Source of the DNA: a virus
Virus record (IMG/VR): IMGVR_UViG_3300045919_000635
Coordinates: 1 to 64,000 of that record
DNA length: 64,000 bases
Direction: 5' to 3' (one strand)
In this document: positions 16,245-24,542 of the stretch, one piece after another
How positions within the stretch are numbered: the first letter of the stretch is position 1
Layout of the letters: every line of letters begins with the position of its first letter
Program-made: the position numbers and the translations under genes
The notes under the pieces: model-generated
Databases searched by the model: none
Told to the model about the DNA's origin: nothing
The model's input: only the letters and a program-made list of their open reading frames with translations

Positions 16245-16799
16245 TTGACTAACTTTTGGAGAAGATGGAAGCAACCTTGGTCGCGATCGCAAGCAGCTAG
16301 GCGGTACATTGAAGCGGACGATAATATTACCATAAAAGCGCTCTCAGTGGACAGCGGGTTAGCAGAGCGTACCCTTGAACGATGGGCAGAGAAAGAGGGT
16401 TGGCTTGAGCAACGGCGGACGTTTGGCGGAAGTTTGGCGGAGACAACCCAAGCCAAAATTATTGAAAAAACCTCTGAAGTACTAAGCAACGAATTTTCTA
16501 ATATTGCGATCGCTAACTACAATGCACATCGGTTAGTCCGCGATTATGCGATCGCTGTATTTCAAGTTAAAGCAGCGGATATGCAGAATATTTTACAATC
16601 AAATGCAGGCGATCGCATGGCTATGTTAAAGGCTAACCATAGCCCACATGAGATGAATTATTGGTCACAAATCCTCATGAGAGCGACGCAAGGCATCGAA
16701 AACGCTACGGGACTGCCATATTACATAAACATCAATACAGCCGCCCAGAAACTAAATTCTGCCGGGTATGTTGTAATGGAAGCAACAGAGGAGGTCTAA
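16245..16799 (+). CDS. terS: terminase small subunit-like protein (184 aa)
   Basis: The TTG at 16245 is the only workable start, and no clear ribosome site is seen. The N-terminal domain is a helix-turn-helix typical of small terminases: SQAARRYIEADDNITIKALS, then GLAERTLERWAEKEGW. The middle is helical (the oligomerisation region) and the C-terminus is short. It lies two genes upstream of terL in the same direction. It would recognise the packaging site and recruit the large subunit. Confidence 0.6.
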   Translation: MTNFWRRWKQPWSRSQAARRYIEADDNITIKALSVDSGLAERTLERWAEKEGWLEQRRTFGGSLAETTQAKIIEKTSEVLSNEFSNIAIANYNAHRLVRDYAIAVFQVKAADMQNILQSNAGDRMAMLKANHSPHEMNYWSQILMRATQGIENATGLPYYININTAAQKLNSAGYVVMEATEEV

Positions 16800-16800
16800 G

Positions 16801-17319
16801 GTGACAAATCAAGAACTGGAAGAATGGTTTGTATTTGACATGGTTTCCGAGCATGTCGATCCACGTTTTTTGCATTGGCTGGCACAACATGGAATTACTG
16901 CAAAGGTAAACGCAGCCGGACTCAGGGGATTAATTGCTAATGCACACTCAGCGCTACCCGCATATCTAGTCGATAAGCCAGATGATCAAGCGATTACAGT
17001 CATGATCCCTTTTTCGTTAAAAATAGGGTCAAGCGAGCTTTTTCCTAATTTTGGAGAATGTCTAGATTCTCACGATTCAATTAACGGAAAGCCAAAAAGG
17101 TTTAAGTCCAATCCCCTTGACTTTAATTATGGTAGACCAACACGGAAAATATTAATAGAATATTTGGTAAATACACTTGCGATCGCGGTTGAGTCTATGG
17201 AGCGAATTGAGGAGTGCGATCGCATTGGATTAAGAGAAGAATTCTCAGAACAAATCAAATTAATTTCATCACACATAAAAGAATTGGAATTAGTTCTGAG
17301 AAACGAAAATGTAGAGTGA
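16801..17319 (+). CDS. hypothetical protein between terminase genes (172 aa)
   Basis: GTG start 16801, directly behind AGAGGAGG and one base after the previous stop. The sequence reads VFDMVSEHVDPRFLHWLAQH, then GLRGLIANAHSALPAYLVDK, with a C-terminal coiled coil (EQIKLISSHIKELELVL). Its stop abuts the terL ATG. No family recognised, but its position suggests a packaging or late function. Confidence 0.65.
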   Translation: MTNQELEEWFVFDMVSEHVDPRFLHWLAQHGITAKVNAAGLRGLIANAHSALPAYLVDKPDDQAITVMIPFSLKIGSSELFPNFGECLDSHDSINGKPKRFKSNPLDFNYGRPTRKILIEYLVNTLAIAVESMERIEECDRIGLREEFSEQIKLISSHIKELELVLRNENVE

Positions 17320-20300
17320 ATGTTGAATTTTGCACTTCCTCATAAAAACATTGCCCCACTACCCGGCATTGCTAGTCCTAAACTCGCTGCTAAAATTCGT
17401 AACGCAGTGCGATCGCAGCAAATCAACCAAGATTGGCGGAATTGGGAAACTTGGAATAGCGCGATCGCATCTTCATCTAGCACTCAAAACCTTGCTTGGA
17501 ACTCTTTTGAGCAGTATCGCTTATTAATAAATAATCATAAAACATTTGACCACATGCGAGTGTGGGAAGCTGCCCTAAATACTGGGGAAGAATCCCGTTA
17601 TTTGTGGGATATAGCGGGTAAAGATACACTGATACTGGCTCCCCGTGAAAGTGCCAAAGCACAGCCTTTAACTGAGCTAGTTCTAACGCCTGATGGTTGG
17701 CGATGCATGGGCGAATTAAAGGTGGGTGATGAGGTTATCGCAGGTGATGGAACATTTACCCGAATTACGAAGATAACGCCCCAAGGAATAAAACCTAGCT
17801 ACCGAGTAAGCTTTACAGATGGTGCCAGTACTGAATGTTCTGACGATCACTTGTGGGCAGTTAGAAACCTGGCAGGTTCCAACCCTGGTGAGTTTAAAAC
17901 AATATCTCTTAATCAAATCAGAACTAAAGTTTTTGTTAGTGCCAAGACTTTAACAACTAAGTCAGTTCGCATTACCGAGATTACTTATAGGGACGCGACT
18001 CCCGAAGAAAAACCGTGGCTTGATTATCGCGGTTATTCTAAATTTTTCATTCCTATTGTTCAGCCAATTCAGTTTTATAGTAAAAGTTTAGGTATACACC
18101 CTTATTTAATGGGTGTATTAATTGGTGATGGGAGTTTGAAAGGGCAATGTATCCCAGCTTTTTCGACGGGCGATCAAGAGATAATCCAACTTGTTGAGCA
18201 GTGCTTACCAATTGGGTACAGTGTTAAACAAAAAGGCAGCGGGAACAATTATTCTATTACCAAAACAGTTGTAAAGGGGCATCCTCTTGAAAATATTTTA
18301 ACCTCGCAGTTGAGGAAAGTAGGATTATTTGAGCGTGGTTCCGTAGATAAATTCATTCCCAAAGATTATTTATTTAGCTCAGTTAGCGATCGCATAGCAT
18401 TACTGCAAGGACTAATGGACACAGATGGCACTGTAGCTACAAATAGTAAAGGCGGTGGTAATATAAGTTATTGCACAATCTCTACACAATTAGTTGAGGA
18501 CGTTGTTGATTTAGTGCGATCGCTTGGTGGTATAGCAACAGTTCAAAAACCCCAACGTAATTGGTATACACATAATGGAGAAAAAAGACAAGGGCAAGTT
18601 AGCTATAAAATTGGCATTAAGTTACCAGAAAATATTCAACCATTTCGCTTAAAAAGAAAGGCTTTATTATATACACCATGCACTCAGTATAAACCTACAA
18701 GAGGAATAACTAATATTGAATATGTGGGCGACACTGAAATGCAATGCATTACTGTTGCTCACCCATCTGGTTTATATATCACCAAAAATTATATTGTTAC
18801 TCACAATTCAACTTATTTGGCGCAGTGGGTAAGTTACCAATTTGGGATGCACACCTCACCCTGGCGGCGACTTGCTCTTAAGTGTTTGGGAGTAAGTTAC
18901 AACATTGACACGGCGATGCCCCGTAGTCGCCAAATCCAATCAATTATGGAGAGTTCTAAATATCAAGAAATCTTTCCTTGGGTGCGCCCTTCAAAAAAGA
19001 AGTGGGGGGAAAAGGAATGGATGATTGATTTGGAGTGGGCAGGATTGGCAACTACTGAGGAGCAATACTCTTACGTATGTGCTGGATTAACTGGTGCTAT
19101 CAACTCTCGCCGATGCCTTCTTGGTAACACCAAAATTGAAACAAGATGGAACGGCAAGATTCCCATAGCAAGTATTCGAGTGGGGATGGAAGTGCTAACT
19201 TTCAATGATGCTCGATTTGAAATGGAGTGGAAATTAGTTAAAGCGATCGCATCCCAGCCTGCCACAGAAATTTTACATATTGAAACAATCTACGGCTGCA
19301 CTCTTTCTTGCACTTTCGACCATTTAATCAAAAGCACCCAAGGATATATTGAGGCAGAAAATTTAAAACTTGGCGATCGCTTAGTCGGATATTACCGCGA
19401 AAATGACTATAGCGATTTTCCGTTTACTAGCGTTATTGACACTGTTAAATTAATCACTTCATCTAGAAGAAATTGCCTAGTCTACGATATCGAAGTTGAG
19501 GACAATCACAACTTTTTCGCTAATAATATTCTTTGCCACAATTGTCACCTAGTGCTACTCGATGATCTAATAAAGTCTCCCGAAGCTATTCGCGCTCAAT
19601 CAGTACGCGGGGCAATGGTTTCAAACTGGGAAAACGTCATCCAGTTTACCCGTTACGACGGCTCACGCGCTGTGTGTTTAGGCACTCGTATGACCGCTGA
19701 CGATATATACTGCACCACCTTTCTCAAAGAAAAGGGGTGGAATGTAATTGAGCAGTCAGCACTACTAGAACACCCAGACGGTACTGAATACAGTTTTTGG
19801 GAACCAGAAGACGATAAAGCCCCCGGTATCCCTTTGCGACGGCTGCAAGAGGAGCGGGAAACAACGCCTATCGCATTCGCATTCCAACGTCAAAATAAAA
19901 TTGTTCGGGTAAAAGAGCAGTCGTTATCTCCCGATTTAATTGTGCGGGGTATTCTGCCAACACAGTTTTCGCATTTGGTACTTGGCGTCGATTTATCAGC
20001 TGGCTTGAAAGAATCCAACGACTACACAGCTTTTGTATTGGGAGGGGTTCTCATTGAAGGCGAGGTTTTCTCCTATTGGATTATTGACGCTTGGGAAGAT
20101 CGGATTATGGGGAACACGCCAAAATTAGACGCGATGATTGAAGTTTGGGATTCCTGGAAACATTTACTACCTCAAACTAGACGCTACAACCCAGCATCTG
20201 GGGATTGGGACTTATCTCCAGTTCTGGGCTTGGAATTGTGGTTTGATTCGAGCGCTTATGGTTTATCGCTTCAAGGCGACTACGAGGATCACATTATCAA

Positions 20301-20580
20301 GCGAAACCACATCCTTGACTGGCATGTAAAGCCAGTACCAGCATCAGGCAGGGGTGGAAAATTGGAAAGGTTGCGGAGACACACCGGATTGTTCCACAAC
20401 CGTCTGATAAAATTTAACATGTATGGGCGGACAATGGCTGATGGTCGCAAACCACTGGGGAGGCTAATTCAGCAGATTACTGAATTTGGGTCAACCAGCC
20501 ACGACGACCTCTGCGATGCCTTCGAGTTGTGCGTTAGTGGGATGCGATCGCACTTACCATTAACCAAGGGGAATTACTAG
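17320..20580 (+). CDS. terL: terminase large subunit with two inteins (1086 aa precursor)
   Basis: Removing the two inteins leaves about 560 residues, a normal TerL. Spliced Walker A is APRESAK-STYLAQW (residues 107-113 joined to 497). Walker B is HLVLLDDL (743-750), joined after GAINSRR. The RNase-H-like nuclease carries LGVDLSAG, LWFDSSA and the terminal acidic motif HDDLCDAF. It cuts concatemers and pumps DNA into the prohead through the portal. The inteins sit at 114-496 and 599-741, that is, in Walker A and just before Walker B, both highly conserved sites. Activity therefore depends on protein splicing. HIP1 sites occur in exteins and inteins alike. Confidence 0.92.
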   Translation: MLNFALPHKNIAPLPGIASPKLAAKIRNAVRSQQINQDWRNWETWNSAIASSSSTQNLAWNSFEQYRLLINNHKTFDHMRVWEAALNTGEESRYLWDIAGKDTLILAPRESAKAQPLTELVLTPDGWRCMGELKVGDEVIAGDGTFTRITKITPQGIKPSYRVSFTDGASTECSDDHLWAVRNLAGSNPGEFKTISLNQIRTKVFVSAKTLTTKSVRITEITYRDATPEEKPWLDYRGYSKFFIPIVQPIQFYSKSLGIHPYLMGVLIGDGSLKGQCIPAFSTGDQEIIQLVEQCLPIGYSVKQKGSGNNYSITKTVVKGHPLENILTSQLRKVGLFERGSVDKFIPKDYLFSSVSDRIALLQGLMDTDGTVATNSKGGGNISYCTISTQLVEDVVDLVRSLGGIATVQKPQRNWYTHNGEKRQGQVSYKIGIKLPENIQPFRLKRKALLYTPCTQYKPTRGITNIEYVGDTEMQCITVAHPSGLYITKNYIVTHNSTYLAQWVSYQFGMHTSPWRRLALKCLGVSYNIDTAMPRSRQIQSIMESSKYQEIFPWVRPSKKKWGEKEWMIDLEWAGLATTEEQYSYVCAGLTGAINSRRCLLGNTKIETRWNGKIPIASIRVGMEVLTFNDARFEMEWKLVKAIASQPATEILHIETIYGCTLSCTFDHLIKSTQGYIEAENLKLGDRLVGYYRENDYSDFPFTSVIDTVKLITSSRRNCLVYDIEVEDNHNFFANNILCHNCHLVLLDDLIKSPEAIRAQSVRGAMVSNWENVIQFTRYDGSRAVCLGTRMTADDIYCTTFLKEKGWNVIEQSALLEHPDGTEYSFWEPEDDKAPGIPLRRLQEERETTPIAFAFQRQNKIVRVKEQSLSPDLIVRGILPTQFSHLVLGVDLSAGLKESNDYTAFVLGGVLIEGEVFSYWIIDAWEDRIMGNTPKLDAMIEVWDSWKHLLPQTRRYNPASGDWDLSPVLGLELWFDSSAYGLSLQGDYEDHIIKRNHILDWHVKPVPASGRGGKLERLRRHTGLFHNRLIKFNMYGRTMADGRKPLGRLIQQITEFGSTSHDDLCDAFELCVSGMRSHLPLTKGNY
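17659..18807 (+). other. TerL intein 1: class 3 (WCT) intein with LAGLIDADG endonuclease, residues 114-496
   Basis: It starts at Ala114 (AQPLTELVLTPDGW) with no Cys/Ser nucleophile and ends VTHN496 before Ser497. Block B is SDDHLWAV (Trp179), block F is MQCITV (Cys476), and block G is YIVTHN (Thr494). This Trp-Cys-Thr triplet is the mark of class 3 inteins, which start splicing from the block F cysteine. The two homing-endonuclease motifs are LMGVLIGDGS (263-272) and LQGLMDTDGT (362-371), with both acidic residues present, so homing may be active. Confidence 0.85.
19114..19542 (+). other. TerL intein 2: class 1 mini-intein without endonuclease, residues 599-741
   Basis: It begins CLLGNTKIETRWNGKIPIAS (Cys599), has CTFDHLIKS as block B, NCLVYDIEVEDNHNFFANN as block F, and ends CHN741 followed by Cys742. 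All residues for standard splicing are present. At 143 residues there is no room for a LAGLIDADG domain. The host site lies between GAINSRR and CHLVLLDD. Confidence 0.85.
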
Positions 20581-20583
20581 TTT

Positions 20584-20796
20584 ATGAAGAATGAAATTGT
20601 TGAAAATTATTTAGCAGAATCTGGCTGGGCTGTTTTTAACGATAATCAACCCGTGCGATGCAAATACGGGAAACGAGCGATTAATAGTGAAACTGGAGAA
20701 GAAGTCCCAATTATTCGGAGATTTAATCCCAAACTTGATCAATCGAAAATCACTATTCACGCAGAATCCGAAGTAATTGTAGATAGGGAAGCTTGA
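20584..20796 (+). CDS. hypothetical protein (70 aa)
   Basis: It follows terL by 3 nt behind AAGGGG. The product reads MKNEIVENYLAESGWAVFND, then YGKRAINSETGEEVPIIRRF. It is a small charged protein with no recognised family. The leader containing its ribosome site is the first of three related leader copies in this region. Confidence 0.6.
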   Translation: MKNEIVENYLAESGWAVFNDNQPVRCKYGKRAINSETGEEVPIIRRFNPKLDQSKITIHAESEVIVDREA

Positions 20797-20885
20797 TACG
20801 CACTTTCTCCGACGCTATTCACCAAACAGTGGACAGAGCTAGACAGATCGCACCTACCGTTAACAAAAGGAAATTATTAAATTTT

Positions 20886-21341
20886 ATGACAAATCAAGAG
20901 TCGAAAAGTGAAGAAGTTATTGAAGTAATTCACGATGCCGTTGAATTTCTTTACGAACAACTGGTTAAGTTATTAATGGATTGCAAAGTTAAACCCGGCA
21001 CACTTACAAAATATACGTTGGGGATGAAAATTATAAATGAGTGCTGGTGGACTGAAGAATCTATATTACGCGAGGATATTAATCAACCAATCAAGCGTGA
21101 CTTCACTAATGCCACCTCGATTCCTGCATCTGACGTAGATGGAAGTTCTAGCCGAACTGATTCAGCATTATTAGCTAAATTAATAGAAGAAAGAAATCAA
21201 CGTAAAAAGGCAGATATTGATAATGTAATTTCTTACATGGTTGATACAGCACTATTAACCAAATCATTAGAAGAAAAAACTCATCGTATCGCATACCTTG
21301 AAAAGCTTATTGTCGAATCCGGGATAATTGTAGATCAATAA
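20886..21341 (+). CDS. hypothetical protein, paralogue A of a tandem pair (151 aa)
   Basis: ATG 20886, behind AAAGGAAA. It begins MTNQESKSEEVIEVIHDAVE and ends EEKTHRIAYLEKLIVESGII. The next gene has the same start, a matching middle (KPGTLTKYTLGMKIINECWW versus KPSTLRNYISGIEIINQCWF) and the same coiled-coil end, so the two are tandem duplicates. The frame is open back to 20793, but that part resembles the terL tail. Function unknown; the coiled coil suggests oligomers. Confidence 0.65.
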   Translation: MTNQESKSEEVIEVIHDAVEFLYEQLVKLLMDCKVKPGTLTKYTLGMKIINECWWTEESILREDINQPIKRDFTNATSIPASDVDGSSSRTDSALLAKLIEERNQRKKADIDNVISYMVDTALLTKSLEEKTHRIAYLEKLIVESGIIVDQ

Positions 21342-21406
21342 GATCAAGTGGAGTGCGATCGCACTTACAATCGACCAAAGGAAACTATTAGTTTTTGCCT
21401 AAATTT

Positions 21407-21808
21407 ATGACAAACCAAGAATCAAAAAGCGAAGAAATTATTCAAGTAATTCATGGTGTCGTTGAATCTCTTTATCAACAGATTAAACTATTGGTAGATG
21501 CTAAAGCTAAACCCAGTACACTCAGAAATTACATTTCAGGGATAGAGATTATAAACCAGTGCTGGTTTGATGAGTCTATACGAAGTGAAAGTCCTAGTCG
21601 ATTTATTGATTCTCCTACTATTGGTGCTGCTGCTGGCGCTTATCGTTCAATGGGTTTAAGTGGAAGTTTCAGTCAAAACGCAAATATTGATAACGAGATT
21701 TTTGCTGCTTTAGAATCAACAACTAAGATGCTAGAAGAAAGAAATCATCGTATAGCGTACCTCGAAAAGCTTGTTGCCGATGCCGGAATAGCAGATCAAC
21801 AAACTTGA
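21407..21808 (+). CDS. hypothetical protein, paralogue B of a tandem pair (133 aa)
   Basis: ATG 21407 (MTNQESKSEEIIQVIHGVVE). N- and C-termini match paralogue A, while the linker is different (Gly/Ser/Ala-rich, GAAAGAYRSMGLSGSFSQN). The upstream leader is also duplicated. Divergence of the central linker with conserved ends suggests two related subunits or recent duplication and drift. Confidence 0.65.
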   Translation: MTNQESKSEEIIQVIHGVVESLYQQIKLLVDAKAKPSTLRNYISGIEIINQCWFDESIRSESPSRFIDSPTIGAAAGAYRSMGLSGSFSQNANIDNEIFAALESTTKMLEERNHRIAYLEKLVADAGIADQQT

Positions 21809-21857
21809 TAGCGCGATACTCATAATTGAGTCACTTCGTGAACGCACTAAATAAAAC

Positions 21858-22592
21858 ATGGGAACTAGAGAAACCGCTTATTTAAAGTATCTGTCCGGTG
21901 ACAATACCAGCCTCACCGAAAATCAAATCAACCCCGCCGACATTCCACAATTCCAAAGGATGGCAGCGATCGCCACACAACAGGACGGTAATTTAAATTA
22001 CGCTGATTACCCCGAAGGTGAGGATAATACCCAGTTCCGGCAAACCGTAGGGCGAACTGGGGCAGGGGGAGTAAGTCGGGATGGCAATACATACATAATC
22101 AAAGACCACTACGACTTTAACTCAAAAACCGCTTCACCGGTAGATAGATTGAAGGCGATCGCATCCTCTATCGGCAGCGGCAATCCTCTGGCTGCATTGT
22201 CGCATAGCTCAACTTTTGTTGGTAACGAATTTGACACAAATGCTAGAGTTCCCGTCCCTCTCAATCAACGCGAAAAAGCCCCGGCATACAACCCAGAAAA
22301 TACGGTAATTGGAGGACAGCAGTATCGGTGGGAGGCTTCCCTTGCTCAACCTGGGGAAGGGTATGAAGATGTAGCAAAGACGGCTTTTGCTGGCAATAAA
22401 TACGCACCAGACGGCAGCAACCTTGCTCGATATACCCAGATGATTATCAAGCAAAATCAGGGCAATAGCTCTAATATTATTTATAAGCCGGTAGCCGTAA
22501 ATCAAGAGCAGCCCAACCAATTGGCAAGTTTATTTGGGAACGTAGCCAGTGGAGTATCAAGCGGAATATCAAGTTTATTTGGACAGAGTTGA
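21858..22592 (+). CDS. hypothetical phage protein, possible virion component (244 aa)
   Basis: ATG 21858. N-terminal helices (TAYLKYLSGDNTSLTENQIN), a Gly/Asn-rich middle (GRTGAGGVSRDGNTYIIKDH), and a Ser/Gly-rich C-terminus (LASLFGNVASGVSSGISSLF). The end resembles the SLFG segments of the small proteins at 23.9-25.2 kb, hinting at one virion-associated family. No enzymatic motif. Confidence 0.6.
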   Translation: MGTRETAYLKYLSGDNTSLTENQINPADIPQFQRMAAIATQQDGNLNYADYPEGEDNTQFRQTVGRTGAGGVSRDGNTYIIKDHYDFNSKTASPVDRLKAIASSIGSGNPLAALSHSSTFVGNEFDTNARVPVPLNQREKAPAYNPENTVIGGQQYRWEASLAQPGEGYEDVAKTAFAGNKYAPDGSNLARYTQMIIKQNQGNSSNIIYKPVAVNQEQPNQLASLFGNVASGVSSGISSLFGQS

Positions 22593-22613
22593 TAGTGCGA
22601 TCGCATAAACATT

Positions 22614-22729
22614 ATGAATTACCAGCAAGGATACAGAGATGCTATCAACAACCGCCCCCCCGTTTAGATGCATCCTCAGATTATAATAAAGGTTACGAAC
22701 GAGGTAGGAAAAGTCTTTATGGCTACTAA
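22614..22729 (+). CDS. small protein split by a C7 run (38 aa if frameshifted)
   Basis: Frame 0 gives MNYQQGYRDAINNRPPV and then TAG at 22665. A -1 shift on the run of seven C (22655-22661, C-CCC-CCC) continues as R-LDASSDYNKGYERGRKSLYG-Y to TAA at 22727. The two halves share YxxGY and R-rich character and read as one small protein. This may be programmed slippage, phase variation, or a sequencing or mutational loss of one C. Confidence 0.45.
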
Positions 22730-22770
22730 ACGCCACCGCGCTAATCAATATCTATATTTGTTAAATCAAT

Positions 22771-23097
22771 ATGGCTCATGATGCTGAGTATCACGAAAAA
22801 CTATCTAATGCCACAGCTAAAGGCGTAGATGCTTTAACCGCAATAAGAGAATATATCAGTTGTTTGATGTTATTAGGAAACGATATTTCTGTAACATCAA
22901 TTGCTCCAATACTCAACGGGATTACATTAATTCAAGATTTAAACGGGTCGCTAGAAACTCTATTACGGTTTAAGCGCGAACAACTTAATATTAAGGAATC
23001 ATGGCAACTAAACGCACCCACTCATTCACAAAACGCACCACAGGCGGGGATACCGATATATATAGAAAAGAGCGAATTAAAGCCCTTGAATCCTTAA
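22771..23097 (+). CDS. hypothetical protein (108 aa)
   Basis: ATG 22771. Mostly helical: MAHDAEYHEKLSNATAKGVD, then GITLIQDLNGSLETLLRFKR. The last 30 codons overlap the next gene (23001) in another frame and look less natural (SQNAPQAGIPIYIEKSE). No family recognised. Confidence 0.55.
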   Translation: MAHDAEYHEKLSNATAKGVDALTAIREYISCLMLLGNDISVTSIAPILNGITLIQDLNGSLETLLRFKREQLNIKESWQLNAPTHSQNAPQAGIPIYIEKSELKPLNP

Positions 23098-23171
23098 AGC
23101 GATCGCTCTCCACCGAAGAAATCGAAGAACTTCGCAAACTCTTACAAAACGATGGAAACTCAGCCGATTAA
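23001..23171 (+). CDS. small basic protein (56 aa)
   Basis: ATG 23001, after AAGGAATC. The product MATKRTHSFTKRTTGGDTDI then YRKERIKALESLKRSLSTEE has a basic N-terminus and an amphipathic helix (EIEELRKLLQ). It overlaps the genes on both sides (97 nt upstream, 20 nt downstream), typical of compact phage operons. It is too short for many gene finders. Confidence 0.5.
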   Translation: MATKRTHSFTKRTTGGDTDIYRKERIKALESLKRSLSTEEIEELRKLLQNDGNSAD

Positions 23172-23364
23172 TTCCACAACAATCAAATCAGTCACGTATA
23201 ACGAATTAGACCAAATCTGCCAAATCAACTTTCTCGATGGGGGAGTTTATTGGTATTTTGGCGTACCCCAAGATATTTATGATGACTTCCTTAAAGCTAA
23301 ATCAAAGGGTCAATATTTAACTCAAATTATCAAGCCAAGATATCAGGTGCAAAAAATTGGGTAA
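23152..23364 (+). CDS. KTSC-domain protein (70 aa)
   Basis: The whole protein fits the KTSC domain, a short beta-rich domain of phages and bacteria: IKSVTYNELDQICQINFLDG, GVYWYFGVPQDIYDDFLKAK, then SKGQYLTQIIKPRY, which includes the KSKGQY element. Its function in other proteins is not established (often linked to RNA or replication genes). It is the last gene of the rightward block. Confidence 0.7.
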   Translation: METQPINSTTIKSVTYNELDQICQINFLDGGVYWYFGVPQDIYDDFLKAKSKGQYLTQIIKPRYQVQKIG

Positions 23365-23394
23365 AGTTCTTAGCCTGGAAAACGGTAGTAAAAG

Positions 23395-23413
23395 CACCAA
23401 AGTGTTTTTGGTG
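23395..23413 (+). terminator. short hairpin after the rightward block (weak terminator)
   Basis: CACCAAA (23395-23401) pairs with TTTGGTG (23407-23413) with a 5-nt loop, followed by TATTATG. It is short, but lies where the rightward genes end, before the convergent leftward genes. Beyond it, to 23560, there are only HIP1 sites and a weak frame. Confidence 0.35.
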
Positions 23414-23559
23414 TATTATGCTACTGACACTTATATTGCTGTTAACGTAACTGGCTTATCCAAGTCGGATGCGATCGCGCGTCTCCCGTCTCCCACACCA
23501 AATTTTGTCTATCAATCAGCTCGTAGTAGTGTGAATGCGATCGCACTGGTAAAAGAAAC

Positions 23560-23931
23560 TCAAGCTGAATCACTGCTTTCCAGCCCTTTGTAGTGTGGTG
23601 GTAATTGAGCTTCAACCGCACGTTCTGATATCTTCTTGACTTTCTTGCTGAATACCGCTTTCAATTCACTGCCATCTAAAAAGCCAATTCTGATTTCTGT
23701 CGGCATAGTGAATTTCTTTTCTCGCAGCATCTTTGTGATTTCATCAACCCTAGCCGGGGAGATGCCTAAAACAATAATTACCGCTGTTAGAAATCTTTTG
23801 TCTTGATGTGATCGCAAAACCTTATCTATATAGATACTGAGATTATTATCTTTAAGATGCCCCCATTGGCGATCGCACTCCTGGTTGATCTCCATAATAA
23901 ATTTAGCTTCGACTAGCCCATCTTCCTTCAC
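23560..23931 (-). CDS. hypothetical protein (123 aa)
   Basis: GTG 23931 overlaps the upstream TGA as GTGA, a coupled start. The product reads YIDKVLRSHQDKRFLTAVII, then ISPARVDEITKMLREKKFTM and IRIGFLDGSELKAVFSKKVK, a small alpha/beta protein. No family recognised. It is the last gene of a leftward set of five coupled or adjacent small genes. Confidence 0.6.
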   Translation of the reverse strand: MKEDGLVEAKFIMEINQECDRQWGHLKDNNLSIYIDKVLRSHQDKRFLTAVIIVLGISPARVDEITKMLREKKFTMPTEIRIGFLDGSELKAVFSKKVKKISERAVEAQLPPHYKGLESSDSA

Positions 23932-24539
23932 CTTAACCCCCTTGACGCTAGCGCGGCTGATTGCGATCTATATAAGTTTTGTTGGTCAAACCCGTGCTGC
24001 TGCATCAGCTGCTGAGAAGTTAATTGAGCGTTTAACCTTCCCGTCGTCGCATTTTGGCGACGGTCTTCTAAGCCAAATTGCCCTTGGATTTGTTGATCAG
24101 CTAATTTGGTGTTTCGCCCAAAATCAGCCTGCGATTCATCTTCTCTTAGTCCGCGTGAAAATGTCGCTTGCTGCTGATCTAAACCTAGTCTGAATTTAGC
24201 CAAATCCTTTGATTGGTCAACAAGGCTTGAAAGGCTCCCGTCAGTGCCAAATAAGCTATTTGAACCAGAACCAAACAAACTGCTAGAACTATTGCTAGAA
24301 CTATTGCTTGTACCCCCGCTACCGGATGCACCCGCATCCCCGCTGCCGGATGCCAAATAATCAATCCTATTACTACCTGAATCTCTAACATTGGCAGTTC
24401 CGCCAGTCCCGTCAACTCCACTCCAGCTATACCAACCTTTTCCTTGTTTAATGGCTTGGTCTTTAGCTTGTTGCTCACGCTGATTATTTAATTCATTATT
24501 TCTTAGTTGCTGTTGCCATTGCTCATCAGTGACTGCCAT
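23928..24539 (-). CDS. Gln/Ser-rich probable virion protein (203 aa)
   Basis: A Gln/Asn-rich N-terminus (QWQQQLRNNELNNQREQQAK), a Ser/Gly low-complexity middle (SSNSSSSLFGSGSNSLFG), and a helical Gln-rich C-terminus (NAQLTSQQLMQQHGFDQQN). This composition is typical of internal virion or ejection proteins of short-tailed phages. It shares SLFG segments with its neighbours. No catalytic motif seen. Confidence 0.6.
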   Translation of the reverse strand: MAVTDEQWQQQLRNNELNNQREQQAKDQAIKQGKGWYSWSGVDGTGGTANVRDSGSNRIDYLASGSGDAGASGSGGTSNSSSNSSSSLFGSGSNSLFGTDGSLSSLVDQSKDLAKFRLGLDQQQATFSRGLREDESQADFGRNTKLADQQIQGQFGLEDRRQNATTGRLNAQLTSQQLMQQHGFDQQNLYRSQSAALASRGLR

Positions 24540-24542
24540 AAA

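Noticed and set aside
23357-23593. 78-codon frame after the KTSC gene
   Set aside because: Only a TTG start inside the previous gene, a hairpin within, HIP1-derived sequence at the end, and overlap with a convergent coupled gene.
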